Shown: positions 41,685 through 53,574, counted from the first letter of the stretch. The stretch: 64,000 nt of DNA from Closterium sp. Naga37s-1 (GCA_947471745.1 CANJKZ010000267.1:248001-312000), one strand, 5' to 3'. Translations and numbers: made by a program. Notes: a model not told the origin generated them from the letters alone.

Positions 41685-44021
41685 ATGGGGAAGCCCAGGA
41701 CCGTGCCAAGTGACAAGCAGGCCGGCAAAGGGAAGGGTGCCGCTACTCAGCAAGGATCCAATACAGCCGCCCATCTAGCCAGCGCAACAACGAGGCGGCA
41801 GCGGGTACAAGTTCGCGTGGTGCTCGCCGGGCGGAAGCAGCCAGCGAACGAACAGCGGAAGGCCCAGGACCAGAACCTGCACCAGGGGAGCCTTCCACAA
41901 GGCCCATCAGTGGGAGCAACGCCTCCAGCTCCTTTGATGCCGCCAGCACACTCGCCCGCTCCTTCTGCGACAGCGGCGGGCAAACAACGGAGTTGCGGGC
42001 CATGCAAGACTGCAGTTGGTCAAGCGCTGCTGCCACCACACCCAGGGAAGACGCCACGTGCGTTACGCGCCTCTCAACGCGACGAAGCCGCTCAGCGGGC
42101 GGCAGCTCACCCAACAGACTCCATCGCCCATCAAGAGACCCTCCAGGGCTGGCAGCAGGTGGCGGGGGAGTTGCCAGGAGCTCCGATGGTATCGGAATCT
42201 GGCGCGCCCCCAGGAAGAGCTGCGGATACGTGTCCTGTGGAGCGGGCTGGACAAAGGGGGGAAGGGGCAGAGAGGACCCTGGAGCATGAGGAGGCCCCGC
42301 AGATGGAGCCTGTACCACCGGCGGCACCACGGGGGGTTGTTGCTGAGGAGCCGGCTGAGACAGGTGTGGCGGCAGAGGCGTCGGCGGCCGCTGGGACTGC
42401 CGCTGCCGCTGGCGGCGGCTCAGCTTCGTCCGCTGCCATGGATTCTGCGGTACCGCCACCGGCGGAGGAGCAGGAGTGGGCGGAGGAACAGGAGCGGGCG
42501 GAGGAGCAGGGACACGCGGCGGACACGCGGGCTGCTGCGGTACCGATGCCTGTGGCGGCGGCTGCGGCTGAGTCGTCAGAGGAAGAGAGTCAGGCTCCGT
42601 CCCCAGCGGCGGCAGCAGTGACAGAGGTGTTTGCGCTTGAGACGACGCCTGGGGGCTCGGAGGGGGCGGGAGATGTTGCGGCGACGGTGGGACCTGCTGC
42701 CGCTGCGGTGCAACACGAGGACCAGGGGGCGGCGGGCGATTCGTCTGACGCTGTGTGCACCGAAACGACTGCCGCTGCCGAGGGCGCAGAGACGCAGGAG
42801 CACGCCCAGGTGGAGAGTGGTACACAGGCCCCTGAGAGCCGCGACGTCGCTCACGCCACCCGCGACAGGACTGTGAGGATCCGCGCCCGACCAGCACCGC
42901 AGCGGCTCGGATCTACGCTTGCGCCTGGTCGCCCGGGACCCCTCCAGGGCTGGCCTCAACAAGGGCAGTCGCCACAAGGGCAAGGGCAGCGGTTGTCATC
43001 TGCACCACAGAAGATTCCAGAGTCAAGCGGGACAAACAACGTGGAAGAAGGTCGTCAGACGCGGCCTACGACAGACAACTCACGGCGAACTCAACAAGCG
43101 ACGGTACAAGCCCTCCCAGGCCTAAACAGCTCTCACCGTGAAACGCGGAGCACGACGCGCGGACAGGGAAACGTTTGGGGAAGGCCGACGGGAGCGGGCC
43201 CGTCAACAACAACGACCCCTTGGATCCCGGCAGGCCGTGGTATGCCGCCCGCTCAGGACGGCGCAAGAGGCGGCGGAACTACCGGAGCCCGTGGTGCGCC
43301 ACGCGGAAGGAGAGGCGGAAGGGGAAGCACCAGAGGGGGACGAGTTACGATGCTGGGGGGAGAGGCGGCGGTGGAACGGACTGGCACGTGGCAGGAACGT
43401 CACGACCGCCCAGACCGTGTGCCTGTGCCAGCGAATAGGGAGGAAGCAGCTTCTGACAACTCTAAGAACGGGAGTGAATTTATGCCATCCCGCTCAGAGA
43501 CATCTGAGGAAGTCTCCCTGGATGCCGAGGAGATTCAGCGGGCAGGATTCGGAGGCCGAGGGAGGAGGGCGGGAGCAGCAAACGGATCTCGACCCAACAC
43601 CCTGAGAGCAGGAGTGGCGGGGGAGGCACCACGACAGCCCTCGGAGAAGTCCCCTGCCGACCTGGCGAAGGACGACAGCATTTGGCAGCTGGCAAGCACA
43701 TGGGATATTTCGCCGCTCCAGCGTATGGACCAACCGTTCCTGGTGCGTCGGATGCCCCCTAAGATCCTGGAGAGTTACACCCTATGACTGCTGGCACCCC
43801 TACTGCGATTGGTGGAACAACCAGACTGTGTGGGGGCATGGACGGTGCTGCAGTTTCTCCCCCGCTTGACCCTACGACCCCTGCCAGAGCCGGTGGAAGG
43901 GAACCGCTGGATCAAGATCGAGACACGGCTGCACCACTTCAGGCTCGGGGAGCTCGCTGATCTCTACAGTGAAGCGTGCGCCATACCCGTTACTATGTGC
44001 GAGAGCAGAGGGATTGATTAA
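41685..44021 (+). pseudogene. LINE-2 N-terminal ORF
   Basis: 700 open codons from MGKPRTVPSDK, an Ala/Gln/Glu/Arg-rich region, then conserved GSEFMPSRSETSEEVSLDAE, DSIWQLASTWDISPLQ and QPFLVRRMPPKILESY. TGA at 43785-43787 interrupts; the same frame continues as APLLRLVEQPD, LQFLPRLTLRPLPEPVEGNR until about 44000. There an indel shifts into the RT frame. Comparison with LINE-1 indicates one ancestral polyprotein. Confidence 0.65.
41743..42897 (-). CDS. Candidate antisense ORF in the LINE-2 5' region
   Basis: 384 open codons, Pro/Gln-rich first, then a helical C-terminal part (VERRVTHVASSLGVVAAALD ... ELVPAAASLLRWLDGRLYWI). It aligns with the antisense frame of LINE-1 at 29371-30579. No known domain. 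The sense frame is also open, so comparative tests are needed before accepting it. Confidence 0.4.
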   Translation of the reverse strand: MLVGRGSSQSCRGWRERRRGSQGPVYHSPPGRAPASLRPRQRQSFRCTQRQTNRPPPPGPRVAPQRQQVPPSPQHLPPPPSPQASSQAQTPLSLLPPLGTEPDSLPLTTQPQPPPQASVPQQPACPPRVPAPPPAPVPPPTPAPPPVAVPQNPWQRTKLSRRQRQRQSQRPPTPLPPHLSQPAPQQQPPVVPPVVQAPSAGPPHAPGSSLPLPPFVQPAPQDTYPQLFLGARQIPIPSELLATPPPPAASPGGSLDGRWSLLGELPPAERLRRVERRVTHVASSLGVVAAALDQLQSCMARNSVVCPPLSQKERASVLAASKELEALLPLMGLVEGSPGAGSGPGPSAVRSLAASARRAPRELVPAAASLLRWLDGRLYWILAE

Positions 44022-45770
44022 AAAAGCGAACATCTCTAAAGCAGTGGCTGCGTTACAAATTACCCCGCTAGCGGAAGCAACACCAACAACACTCGCTGCT
44101 TTACGTGCGAAACACCCAGTGGGGGGTATTCCACTCCCGAGCTGGGTTACCAGCCGTGCCGTTTCGCCTGTCTCGTCGGTGAACGTGACCCCAGACGACG
44201 TACGCGAAGTCCTCGCGAAATGTCCGAATGGGGTTGGAGCTGGCCCTTCGGGCACTTGCTTCGAACACCTCAAAGACCCAGCCCACTGCAGCGAGGAAGT
44301 TCTATCGCTCCTCACTCAAGTCATCCGCCTGCTAATAAACAGTGAGCAGACCCAAGCGACACGCGATTTAATCCTCCCGTCGCGCCTGATAGCGCTAGAA
44401 AAGCCAGGAGGGGGGGTACGGCCCATAGCGATTGGGGAAGCACTACTCAGGGTAGCAGCTAAAGCGGCACTGCGCGAGCTAGCACCGGCTATCAGTGAAA
44501 TTTTCCTCCCCATTCAATATGGCGTCTCAGTTCCAGGCGGAGCGGAATGCGTTATCCACATGGTGCGCGCTCTGCTACGTGAGAACGAACACCACGTCGC
44601 ACTCCAGCTCGATGTAGAAAACGCTTTTAATGCGGTCGAGCGTGAGGCATTCTTTTCCGCGCTACAGATTTCGGACCTACACCAGCTGCTGCCGTTCGTT
44701 GGAACGCTCTACGACGCTCCCTCTCGACTCCTGGTAGACCCCGCCCTCGGCGTCGACCACATCATGAGCTCCAGAGGCGTGCGTCAGGGTGATCCTCTAG
44801 GCCCGCTTCTGTTTGCAGCGGCCATCCAACCTACTCTAATGTGCGCGGCATCGACCCACCCAGGAGCGGCCATTATAGCGTACGCCGATGGCATTACAGT
44901 GGTAGGGCCACGAGAGGAAGTGTTCAAGGCCTTTGATGTCATTGTCACGGAACTTGCAAAATGCGGACTACGGTGCAACGTGGCAAAGTCATCGGCATGG
45001 GGACCACGGGGGAGCGAAGGGGAGCTGGCAGAGCCACCACATGGGTTGACAATGAGCGCGGAGGGGATCAAGGTGCTAGGCAGCCCCATCGGAACGCCGG
45101 AATACTGCACCGCACAGGTCCGAGCGGCGCTCACCAAAGCATCGGCGCCAGTCCCTCTCATCGCACAGCTGCACCCACAACACGCCCTGCTCCTACTCAC
45201 CCGCAGCATCTCGCGCAGAATCTCTTATCTACTTCGCACCACCCCGAGCTGCACACTGGAACGGGAGGAATGGAGGGCGTGGAGTGAGTCACTGCTGGGG
45301 GCGGCACTCACAGCAGCCAAGCTGAGGATCCCAACAAGCGACTTGGAGCAGAGCCTCCTGTGGCGACAGGCGACGTTGCCCATCCGCCTCGGGGGGTTGA
45401 GCATCATTGACCCAATCTCCGAGGCCCCTGCGGCATACATCGCCTCGGTGACAGCTGCTCATCACTTGCTGCTGCAGATGCATCTACCCGAGTCTGACCT
45501 GCTGGCACACGCGGTGGATTTTCTCTCAAGGGACTGGGCTCCACCTCCTCCAGCGGAGAACGTGTTAGTGGCGCTGGAAGGGGAACTGCCGGCTGAGGCG
45601 AAGGCAGCACTGCAAACCTACAGGGAGGGTCCACAAGGGCAGGGAAACCTGCAGCTACTTCTCTCCAAGCACATCAACTCGGCGAGGGCGAGAGAGCTGC
45701 TGGCGGATACCATGATGGACAAGCCGGGGGAGGAGCAGGGACATGGGGTCAGGCAGTCAGCCTCAAGGGA
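43969..45770 (+). pseudogene. LINE-2 reverse transcriptase
   Basis: CARAEGLIKKANISKAV, GVGAGPSGTCFEHLKDP, RLIALEKPGGGVRPIAIGEA, LQLDVENAFNAVERE (motif A intact), GVRQGDPLGPLLFAAAIQP and IAYADGITVVGP. The catalytic YADD has become YADG (about 44881-44892), which removes an essential metal-binding Asp. The frame is otherwise long and open, with a frameshift near 45770 before the endonuclease. Confidence 0.88.
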
Positions 45771-46571
45771 GTGGGGGCTGGAGATTGGCTACACGCAGTG
45801 CCGACGAGGTCTGACCTTACATTTGCCCCTGGTCAGTTCTCGTTAGCCCTGGGTTTCCGCCTCGGGATGGCTCTGCCGGTGACAGTCAAGTGCCCTTGCA
45901 AGCGTGACAACTCTGACATCAAGGACACCAGCCTAGCCAATCACCTGCTCCGGTGTGGTGAAGGGGGGGATGTGGTGAGGACACACAATGCATTGGTCTA
46001 TGCAGCTTTGAGAATGACTAGAGAAGCGGGCTTCAACACCTTCCATGAGACGACGACCTTTTCCCCTCCGGTCCTCCGCAAGCGGGCGGATCTAGCATTT
46101 CAGGATCGTGAGTCGGCGGAGACCTGGGTCACTGACGTTACTGTGACCGACCCCGTGCTCCAGAAGCGGGATCCCAGGGTACGGAAGCCGCCAGGGTGGG
46201 CAGCCAGGGAAGCTTCCGAGAAGAAACACCGACTATACGAAGGCCGGCCCGACTATGTGGGGTTCTTTGGCCTAGCAGTTGAGACCTACGGGGCGTTAGC
46301 TACTGACACAGTGCAGTTCCTTAGGCTGTTGGCCGTGGCCACAGCGAGGAAGAAGTTCAGGCAGGGGCCACTCACTACTACAGCCTCCCGCCTCAACGCA
46401 CACTACCGCCAACGCTGGTCCGTAATGCTGCAGCGCTCCCAGGCTACCTCCTTCCTCAACAAGAGCAACCTGGCGGCTGAAGCGGCCTTCCCCCAAGCGC
46501 CTATGGACCCCTGGGAGCCGAGCCTAGGGGATTTGTGGCAGGTGCTGGAAGACGACCTAGGGGGGATGTAG
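45771..46571 (+). pseudogene. LINE-2 CCHC motif and restriction-like endonuclease
   Basis: GAGDWLHAVPTRSDLTFAPG, then CPCKRDNSD ... LANHLLRCGEG ... THNALVYAAL (CCHC), KRADLAFQDRESAETWVTDV and TVTDPV (endonuclease core), HYRQRWSVMLQRSQA and the end at TAG 46569-46571. It has the same layout as LINE-1 and is itself uninterrupted. Confidence 0.85.
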
Positions 46572-46800
46572 GGCCCTGGAGGAGGAGGACAGGGGTGGAA
46601 GGTTGGAAGAGGGGTAGCAGGGTGTTGTAGTGGCAGCTCCTAGCGGTAGAAGGGGGCTGCTCTGCTGGCCGCCAGCTTGCTGGGGTGTTTACTTATGTGT
46701 GTGTTTGCTCACTGCCTGCTCACCCGCTAGCTCCTAGGCCTAGAGTAGCCTACTTGCTTTGGTCTTGCCCTCGCATGCCTGTACCTTATATCAATATCAA

Positions 46801-49035
46801 TTCTGACTGCGTCACGGCTCATAGCTCTGGCCAAACCTGGGGGAGGAGCCCGGCCAATCGCGATAGGCGATGTTTGACAAGGCTGACAGCCAAGGCAGCC
46901 CTGATAGCCATGGGAGAGGCTGCCCGCGAACATTTCCTGCCAATTCAGTACGGCGTGGCAGTGCCAGGTGGAGCGGAGGCGGTAATACACGCAGCCAGGG
47001 CATTTTTGGATGCCCGTCCCGAACGCATTCAACAGCATTTCGCGACATGCCATCGCTACTGCGTTACAGGAGCCCGGACTCTCGCCACTACTACCATTTG
47101 TAAAACTGACGTACGGTAACCCGTCGCAGCTATTCCTGGACGCCGATTTCAACTGCGAACCGCTGCAAAGTGAACGGGGCGTTCGGCAGGGAGACCCTCT
47201 CGGCCCGCTACTGTTCGCAGCAGGAATACACCCCACGCTCTGTGAGATTGCAGAAGCACACCCCAACGTGCTCTGCTTGGCGTATGCGGATGATGTCACC
47301 TTCCTGGGTGACACTTCGTGCACAGTAGCAGCTTTCACAGATTTCACAGCCAAGCTGGCACGTCTGGGCCTGACGCATAATCCGCAGAAATGTGCGGCCT
47401 GGAGTTCGAACGCAGTCACACAAGCGCAACTCCCACCCGGGGTGCCGGTTTCAAAGGACGGGGTACGGCTCCTGGGTAGCTACGTGGGGACAGACGCCGG
47501 AGCAGCTAAGTTCCTAACTGAACAGCTAGCCGAGATGACGAAGCCGCTGCCACTTATAGAACGAGCTGACCCCCAAGTAGCCGCGCTGCTACTCACGCGA
47601 TGCATTTCTAGACGGGTAGCCTACCTCATTCGAACAACTCCGCTCCACCTACTCCCCCGCGACACCTGGAGCCAGTGGGGTCGGGACCTGCTCACTACCT
47701 TTCTCACCTCCTGCGACATCCGCATGCCAACATGCCGCACCGAGCAAGCGCGTGTGTGGGAGCAGGCGTCGCTGCCCACATCGCTGGGTGGCATCGGCAT
47801 TACAGATCCGCTCGTTGAAGGGATCTACGGTTTCACGGCAAGTTTCACTCAGGCGGCGTTGTTCCTGTCCTCCCTGGCGCTAGCATCGGATAATGCATTG
47901 ACGATCGCTCAGAACCACATGTTGCTGCCGAGAGACGACAGCACGCCGATGCATTCTTGGCTCAAGGAGTGCGAAGCAGCTCTGCCACTAGACGCGCGCG
48001 AGATCCTGGAGAAGGAGCGGCTGGAGCGATCTGATACTAGGCTTCAACACGTGCTCGGGCTGAAGGTGCACGGAAGCAGATACGCCGTACAGGTCCGGGC
48101 AACCAGGCGCATGCGGCTGAACCCACTCTCAGGCCACACGCAGCGTATGTTTTCGCTGACTGGATATGGCACCGGCGATTGGCTGACCGCGATCCCCATT
48201 GAACCCACGAGACGGATAGGCCCCGTACACTTCGCCAACGCCGTTCGATTCCGCCTGGCCCTCCCCTTTTCAACCCCTAAGATCTGCGACTGCGCGGACA
48301 AGACCGCCATCACCGATCCCCGCCTGCCGAACCATCTCCTCCGCTGCGGCCTGGGCAAACACCGCATCAACACCCACAATGAGCTACGGGATGCGTGCAT
48401 TAGCATGGCGCAGCACGCAGGTTTCATTGTTCACGGCGAGTCGGCCGTCCATTGCCCTATCGAGGAACAAACCGCCGACTTTACCTTGACGGACAGAAGC
48501 AGTGGGGTGGTTTATGTCTGTGATGTCACCATCACGGACCCCATCAGCACAAGGGACCCAGAGGTGCAGAAAGGCAGGGGATGGGCGGCACGGGAACAGG
48601 CGGATAAGAAAATCCAGCACTACGCCAACCGGCCGGAGACGGTTGGCTTTTTCCCGTTGACAGTCGACACCTATGGCTGCCCATGCGCGCCAACCTTCCT
48701 GAAGCTACTTGCAGACACGGCGGCTCGGCGCCACTTCAACGCCGACTCTAAATCCTTTTATGCCGCCAAGTTCCTGCACCAGTTTCGGCAGCGATGGTCA
48801 GTGGCCCTTCAGAGGGCCCAATCAGTGGGTCTTCTGCTCAAGTTGGGCGAGGCGGCAGCAGCAGAGAACCCGCCTGTAGGGGGTATTGGTCAAGAGTTAC
48901 ACCTCGGGGACTGTTTTGCGGTGGTAGAGCCCTTCTTGGAGCTCTAGAGGAATAGTGAGTAGGATTTGGTGCCTTGTTTGTTTCATCCATACATTGCATG
49001 CTTGTACCTTGCCGCTATATCAATACAAGGACCAT

Positions 49036-49036
<1 letters not shown>
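46801..49036 (+). mobile_element. 5'-truncated LINE-3
   Basis: Starts inside the RT (RLIALAKPGGGARPIAIGD) directly after the LINE-2 3' end, and runs through RT and endonuclease to TATATCAATACAAGGACCATT and (AG)n. It is a more diverged relative of LINE-1 and LINE-2. The 5' truncation is typical of incomplete target-primed reverse transcription. Confidence 0.85.
46860..48947 (+). pseudogene. LINE-3 RT (motif A deleted) and restriction-like endonuclease
   Basis: One frame (about 46870-47040) reads LTAKAALIAMGEAAREHFLP and GVAVPGGAEAVIHAARAFLD. After a deletion the frame from 47010 reads PNAFNSISRHAIATAL, so the stretch holding the catalytic motif A Asp (LQLDVEN in LINE-2) is lost. The rest is a long open frame: GVRQGDPLGPLLFAAGIHP, LAYADDVTFLGD (YADD present), CDCADKTAITDPRLPNHLLR with THNELR (CCHC), EEQTADFTLTDRSSGVVYVC with DVTITDP (endonuclease core), HQFRQRWSVALQRAQ. 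Stop TAG at 48945-48947. Confidence 0.85.

Positions 49037-49108
<72 letters not shown>
49037..49108. repeat. (AG)n microsatellite, 3' flank of LINE-3
   Basis: About 36 AG units end the LINE array. Confidence 0.95.
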
Positions 49109-49117
<9 letters not shown>

Positions 49118-49769
49118 AGCTTCGCGTTCCCACAGTTCACACAAGAACGTCAAAGGACTCAAGGGCAACGTTACGAGCAGCGCGACAACCAACGACGCTA
49201 CGCCTGGCACGTGGCGGATCGACGAGGCCGTCGCTGATTCTGTGGCAAGAGGAGGAAATTGCTGTCTTAGAATATTCTATGACGGATAGGAGAAACGAAC
49301 GTGAACGATAAATGGTAGAGAAGAATGAAACCAACATAGATGTACGTGAAAGAGAGAGAGGGGGGGGGGGGGGGGGGGGGGGGGGGTGGAGGTGGTAGAG
49401 AATCGAGATGAAAGAGGGATGGTCAAGACTTGACAGTTGAGAAAATTCTGTGGGGGGTCGACGGTCCACGAATCAAGCTTGGGAGGAACACTTTCCCGAG
49501 GGGCGCGTTTCTCATTGGCGGGAAACGCTGTGTCAACGCGGTGAACTCGGAGAACCGTCAATAAGTCGATATGTTGCTAACGAAGGCATCCACACCATAA
49601 TGTAACACTCCCAACAATAATCAAACATAATTAAAAGTAAGTAAAAAGGTGTTGTGAAACCTATACTTTTTCACACATACAATAAATTTCATGTGTGTTT
49701 CAACGTCTTCATGTGTATGTCTGTATCTGTTTAGCGCATTCAATGTATTAGGACAGCATGGGTGACGTG
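49109..49769. other. No gene recognised; contains a 26-base G run
   Basis: No domain on either strand. A homopolymer of G at 49361-49386, preceded by a short (GA) run, is likely error-prone in the assembly. The minus strand near 49137-49210 has a short Val/Leu-rich frame, not convincing. Confidence 0.5.
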
Positions 49770-50160
49770 CACACTATGATAAACGTCAATTGTGAAGGTG
49801 CCTAACTGCTTTGAAATTCAGCGCACTCGAAATTGCTAGGCACGCATGCAACTTTCCTTGACAAAAATAGGCTGGGTATGTCCGGACCACAATGTTACAC
49901 ATCCGTTATGAAGATATGTGGATTCAAACGATTGAGCGGGGAAAACTATGCAAGGATAGGCGTGCGCGACACGTGGTGCCGTTTTGACGTCCGTTTGTTA
50001 TTTTTAGCGGGGTTTCTTTTGACCATTCAAACATTTACTACATTACAAGCATGCCGAACAAGTTTGATGCCATTCTCCGCATCAGGTAGGACGATATGAT
50101 GTTTCAAACAATTGTGCAGGTAAATCTGTGCAAGGATAGGCATGTGTGAGGCGTCGTATC
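49770..50160 (+). repeat. 181-bp satellite, diverged forward monomers
   Basis: The box CAAGGATAGG occurs at 49951 and 50131, 180 bp apart, in the same orientation as the block at 51230-52180. The surrounding sequence is more diverged. Confidence 0.7.
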
Positions 50161-51229
50161 GTTCTGCGCATAGAGGCTTGTTTACCTATCCAAATTAGTT
50201 GCGAATGATCTCAAAGTCGGACAGCCTCACCTAGATACATAGTAGAGGCTTTTGGTGCAAAGAAACGGGAGTTAAAACAAGTGACGGGGCACTAAATTGC
50301 TGATAGTGTGTTGGCTGCCTATCCTTGAACAGATTTGGTCCGTTTTGCGCACCGACGCTTGTCTACCTATCCAAATCAGTTGCGAATGATCTCAAACCCG
50401 GACAGCCTCACCTAGATATATAGTAGAGGCTATTGGTTCAAAGAAACGGGAGTTAAAACAAGTGACGGGGCTCTAAACTGCTGATAGTGTGATGGCTGCC
50501 TATCCTTGAACAGATTTGGTCCGTTCTGCGCACCGACGCTAGTCTACCTCATTAAATCAGTTGCGAATGATCTCAAACCCGGACAGCCTCACCTAGATAC
50601 ATAGTAGAGGCTATTGGTGCAAAGAAACGGGAGTCAAAACAAGTGAAGGGGCTCTAAACTGCTGATAGTGTGTTGGCTGCCTATCCTTGAACATATTTGG
50701 TCCGTTCTGCGCACCGACGCTTGTTTACCTATCCAAATCAGTTGCGAATGATCTCAAACCCGGACAGCCTCACCTAGATACATATTAGAGGCTATTGGTA
50801 CAAAGATGCGGGAGTTAAAAAAAGGGACGGGGCTCTAATCTGCTGATAGTGTGTTAGCTGCCTATCCTTGAACAGGTTTGGTCCGTTTTGCGCACCGACG
50901 CTTGTCTACCTATCCAAATCAGTTGCGAATGATCTCAAACCCGCAGCTTCACCTAGATACATAGTAGAGGCTGTTGGTACAAAGAAACAGGAGTTAAAAT
51001 AAGGGACGGGGCTCTAATATGCTGATTGTGTGTTGGCTGCCTATCCTTGAACAGATTTGGTCCGTTTTGCGCACCGACGCTTGTCTACCTATCCAAATCA
51101 GTTGCGAATGATCTCAAACCCGGACAGCTTCACCTAAATACATATTAGAGGCTATTGGTACAAAGATGCGGGAGTTAAAATAAGTGACGGGGCTCTAAAC
51201 TGCTGATAGTGTGTTGGCTGCCTATCCAT
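50160..51229 (-). repeat. 181-bp satellite, reverse-oriented block
   Basis: Six tandem monomers; the GCCTATCCTTGAACAG box recurs at 50317, 50498, 50679, 50860, 51039 and 51220, a period of 179-181 bp. Read on the minus strand each unit contains GTTTGAGATCATTCGC followed about 55 bp later by AAGGATAGGC, the two boxes also found in the forward block. Confidence 0.95.
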
Positions 51230-52180
51230 GAAACTGTGCAAGGATAGGCATGTACGCAACATGTCACCGTTTAATCATCTAGATGTTTTGTTTAGCCCTA
51301 TTTCTCCTCACATTCAGGTAGTACATCCTATTCCCTATCCAGAGGAACTGGTTTGAGATCATTCGCACAACTACGCAGCACGTGACGCTTGTTTGTGCAT
51401 TTGATGGCATGAAACTGTGCAGGGATAGGCATGTACACAACATGTCACCGTTTAATCGTCTGGATGTTTTTTTTAGCCCTATTTCTCCTCAAATTTAGGT
51501 AGTAAATCCTATTCCCTAGGCAGAGGAATGTTTTTGATATCATTCGCACAACTACGCAGCACGTGACGCTTGTTTGTGCGTTTGATGGCATGAAACTGTG
51601 CAAGGATAGGCATGTACGCAACATGTCCCCGTTTAATCATCTGGATGTTTTCTTTAGCCCTATTTCTCCTCAAATTCAGGTATTACATCCTATTCCCTAG
51701 CCAGAGGAACTGTTTTGAGATCATTCGCACAACTACGCAGCACGTGACGTTTGTTTGTGCGTTTGATGGCATGAAACTGTGCAGGGATAGGCATGTACGC
51801 AACATGTCACCGTTTAATCGTCTGGATGTAATGTTTAACCCTATTTTTCCTCACATTCAGGTAGTACATCCTATTCCCTAGCCATAGGAACTGGTTTGAG
51901 ATCTTTCGCACAACTACGCAGCACGTGACGCTTGTTTGTGCGTTTGATGGCATGAAACTGTGCAGGGATAGGCATGTACGCACCATGTCACCGTTTAATC
52001 GTCTGGATGTTTTTTTTAGCCCTATTTCTCTTCACATTCAGGTAGTACATCCTATTACCTAGCCAGAGGAACTAGTTTGAGATCATTCGCACAACTACGC
52101 AGCACGTGACGCTTGTTTGTGCGTTTAATGGCATGAAACTGTGCAAGTATAGGCATGTACGCAACATGTCATCGTGAACA
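51230..52180 (+). repeat. 181-bp satellite, forward-oriented block
   Basis: GAAACTGTGC recurs at 51230, 51411, 51592, 51773, 51954 and 52135, exactly 181 bp apart. Units share GTTTGAGATCATTCGC and GGATAGGCATGTACGC but differ elsewhere from the reverse block. The length is near that of many plant centromeric or heterochromatic satellites. Short open frames in it are not genes. Confidence 0.95.
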
Positions 52181-52623
52181 AAAAATGTATCATTGTTTAA
52201 AATAACGCTCGCAGATGTCTAATATAATCCAATACATGTATAGATTTTTCTAGGCATGAGAACTAGAGCACAATTATATCACAAACTGTATTTGATTCCA
52301 CATTCAAAGTTTCCAGTCTGTGTACTAATATTACGTTTATCCAACTCCAACAGAGCAATTTCGGACGGGACTTAGAGCCAATGGGACACGCCAGCCCTGT
52401 TCCAGGCCTCCATGAAGGGTACCGAAGCTGTGATGTGCCGCCGAAGCTGCCACCCTAGATGCTCAACCACTCGTGTGGTTTCCGAAGCTGCCAAGCTGGC
52501 TGCCCAAGCACTTTCAAGAGTTCCGAAGGTACTTGGGCTGATTTCCGCGTCGAAAGTAGGTTTCCCCACTCAGATGCCCGTGTTACTTCAGACATACTTC
52601 ACGAAACCCTACTTTTCGGGGCC
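52181..52623. other. No gene recognised
   Basis: A short AT-rich stretch after the satellite, then GC-richer sequence with a loose CCGAAGCTG repeat (52420-52530). No domain on either strand. Confidence 0.5.
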
Positions 52624-52628
52624 CCCCA

Positions 52629-52758
52629 TGTCAAACTTATATGCTGCTTATTGTGTAAGCTATAGTGGGGTAGCCCATATGGGGTACAACCCAATTAGGG
52701 TTTGCTACTTGTACCCAACTTGCTGCTAGTTCATTCATTCTCGTTCGTACTTCTGACA
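52629..52758 (+). repeat. Solo LTR of the copia-B family
   Basis: 130 bp, TGTCAAACTTATATG to GTACTTCTGACA. It is the plus-orientation equivalent of the copia-B LTRs and is flanked by perfect 5-bp duplications CCCCA (52624-52628 and 52759-52763). No internal element sequence remains, so it is a product of LTR-LTR recombination. Confidence 0.92.
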
Positions 52759-52763
52759 CCCCA

Positions 52764-53448
52764 TTTTTGGGATGGGGTACATGAGTGCATGAGCGCGTGA
52801 CCACATGATCATGTGGCGCGTGATGCGGCGTACTAGCGATGACGGCCATGAAGGTGAGCAGCGCAAGAAAGGCGGTCTTGCCCTTCCCCATGCTGCTGCT
52901 TACATCGGACGCCTTCGCCATTGAACGGCCGCGCGAGTTGGAGCAGACACTGGTGGCTCGATAGCTGGGAAAGACAGCACGACGACGATTAACGACTGCT
53001 GGTAGATGCTAAAAGCTATTGGTGGGAAGGGATCAATCGCGTCACGTCGGGGCGAATCGATTTCGCTTCGCGCAATACCTCAGGTTGATATCTATGCGCA
53101 GCGGTCCAGAGCAGTAAATTTGAAAACCAATGTGAAACGCGGTCATTGACTGCGTCAAGAACATCGGGATATACGCGACTCGCATTATAGAAGGGAGATG
53201 TGCAGAGAATACTTCCTATTCACGTTGTAATGAAAAGTTATGATGAGTTTTTCTATGATAAGTTATAATTTGGCAAATTGGCACATCTCAACGAACGGTT
53301 ATAGAAAAAAAACACGGAGGAAATTCTGTAACAGCTGTAGTCTTTTGTTTGAAACAAGCAAGTCCCGAAGAATGTTACGGTAACAGCTGGACAATCGCAG
53401 CGATTTCTAGTATTGTTCTCTATACATTCACGTACGCCGCAATTCTTG
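52764..53448. other. No gene recognised
   Basis: No domain or long frame on either strand; a mix of GC-rich and AT-rich sequence between the solo LTR and the Gly/Ser/Asn repeat. Confidence 0.5.
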
Positions 53449-53574
53449 ATGCCCTACGCTGTTGGCGGCGACAGCAATGGTAGCAACAACGCTGCTGGCG
53501 GTGATAGCAGTGGCAGTAACTACGCTCCTGGCGATGACAGCAATGGCAGCAACAACGCTGCTGGCAGTGGCTGC
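53449..53574 (+). other. Gly/Ser/Asn-coding repeat interrupted by copia-E
   Basis: From an ATG at about 53449 the plus strand encodes MPYAVGGDSNGSNNAAGGDS and further units of that kind; the same unit (SNGSNNAAG) resumes after copia-E at 60597-60625. It may be a fragment of a host low-complexity protein or simply a repeat. There is too little to call a gene. Confidence 0.4.

Larger units (their letters stand above)
41361..46800 (+). mobile_element. Non-LTR retrotransposon LINE-2
   Basis: Full-length 5' end after (GA)n, N-terminal ORF, RT, CCHC motif and restriction-like endonuclease, and a 3' end CCTGTACCTTATATCAATAT. There it joins directly to a 5'-truncated LINE-3 with no (AG)n between. 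It is collinear with LINE-1. Confidence 0.88.

Noticed and set aside
49361..49386. G26 run as a functional G-quadruplex
   Set aside because: A pure homopolymer next to a GA run is more likely slippage or a sequencing artefact; no conservation is available.
51612..51881. Short frame in the satellite resembling a small protein
   Set aside because: It spans satellite monomers and is not preserved from unit to unit.
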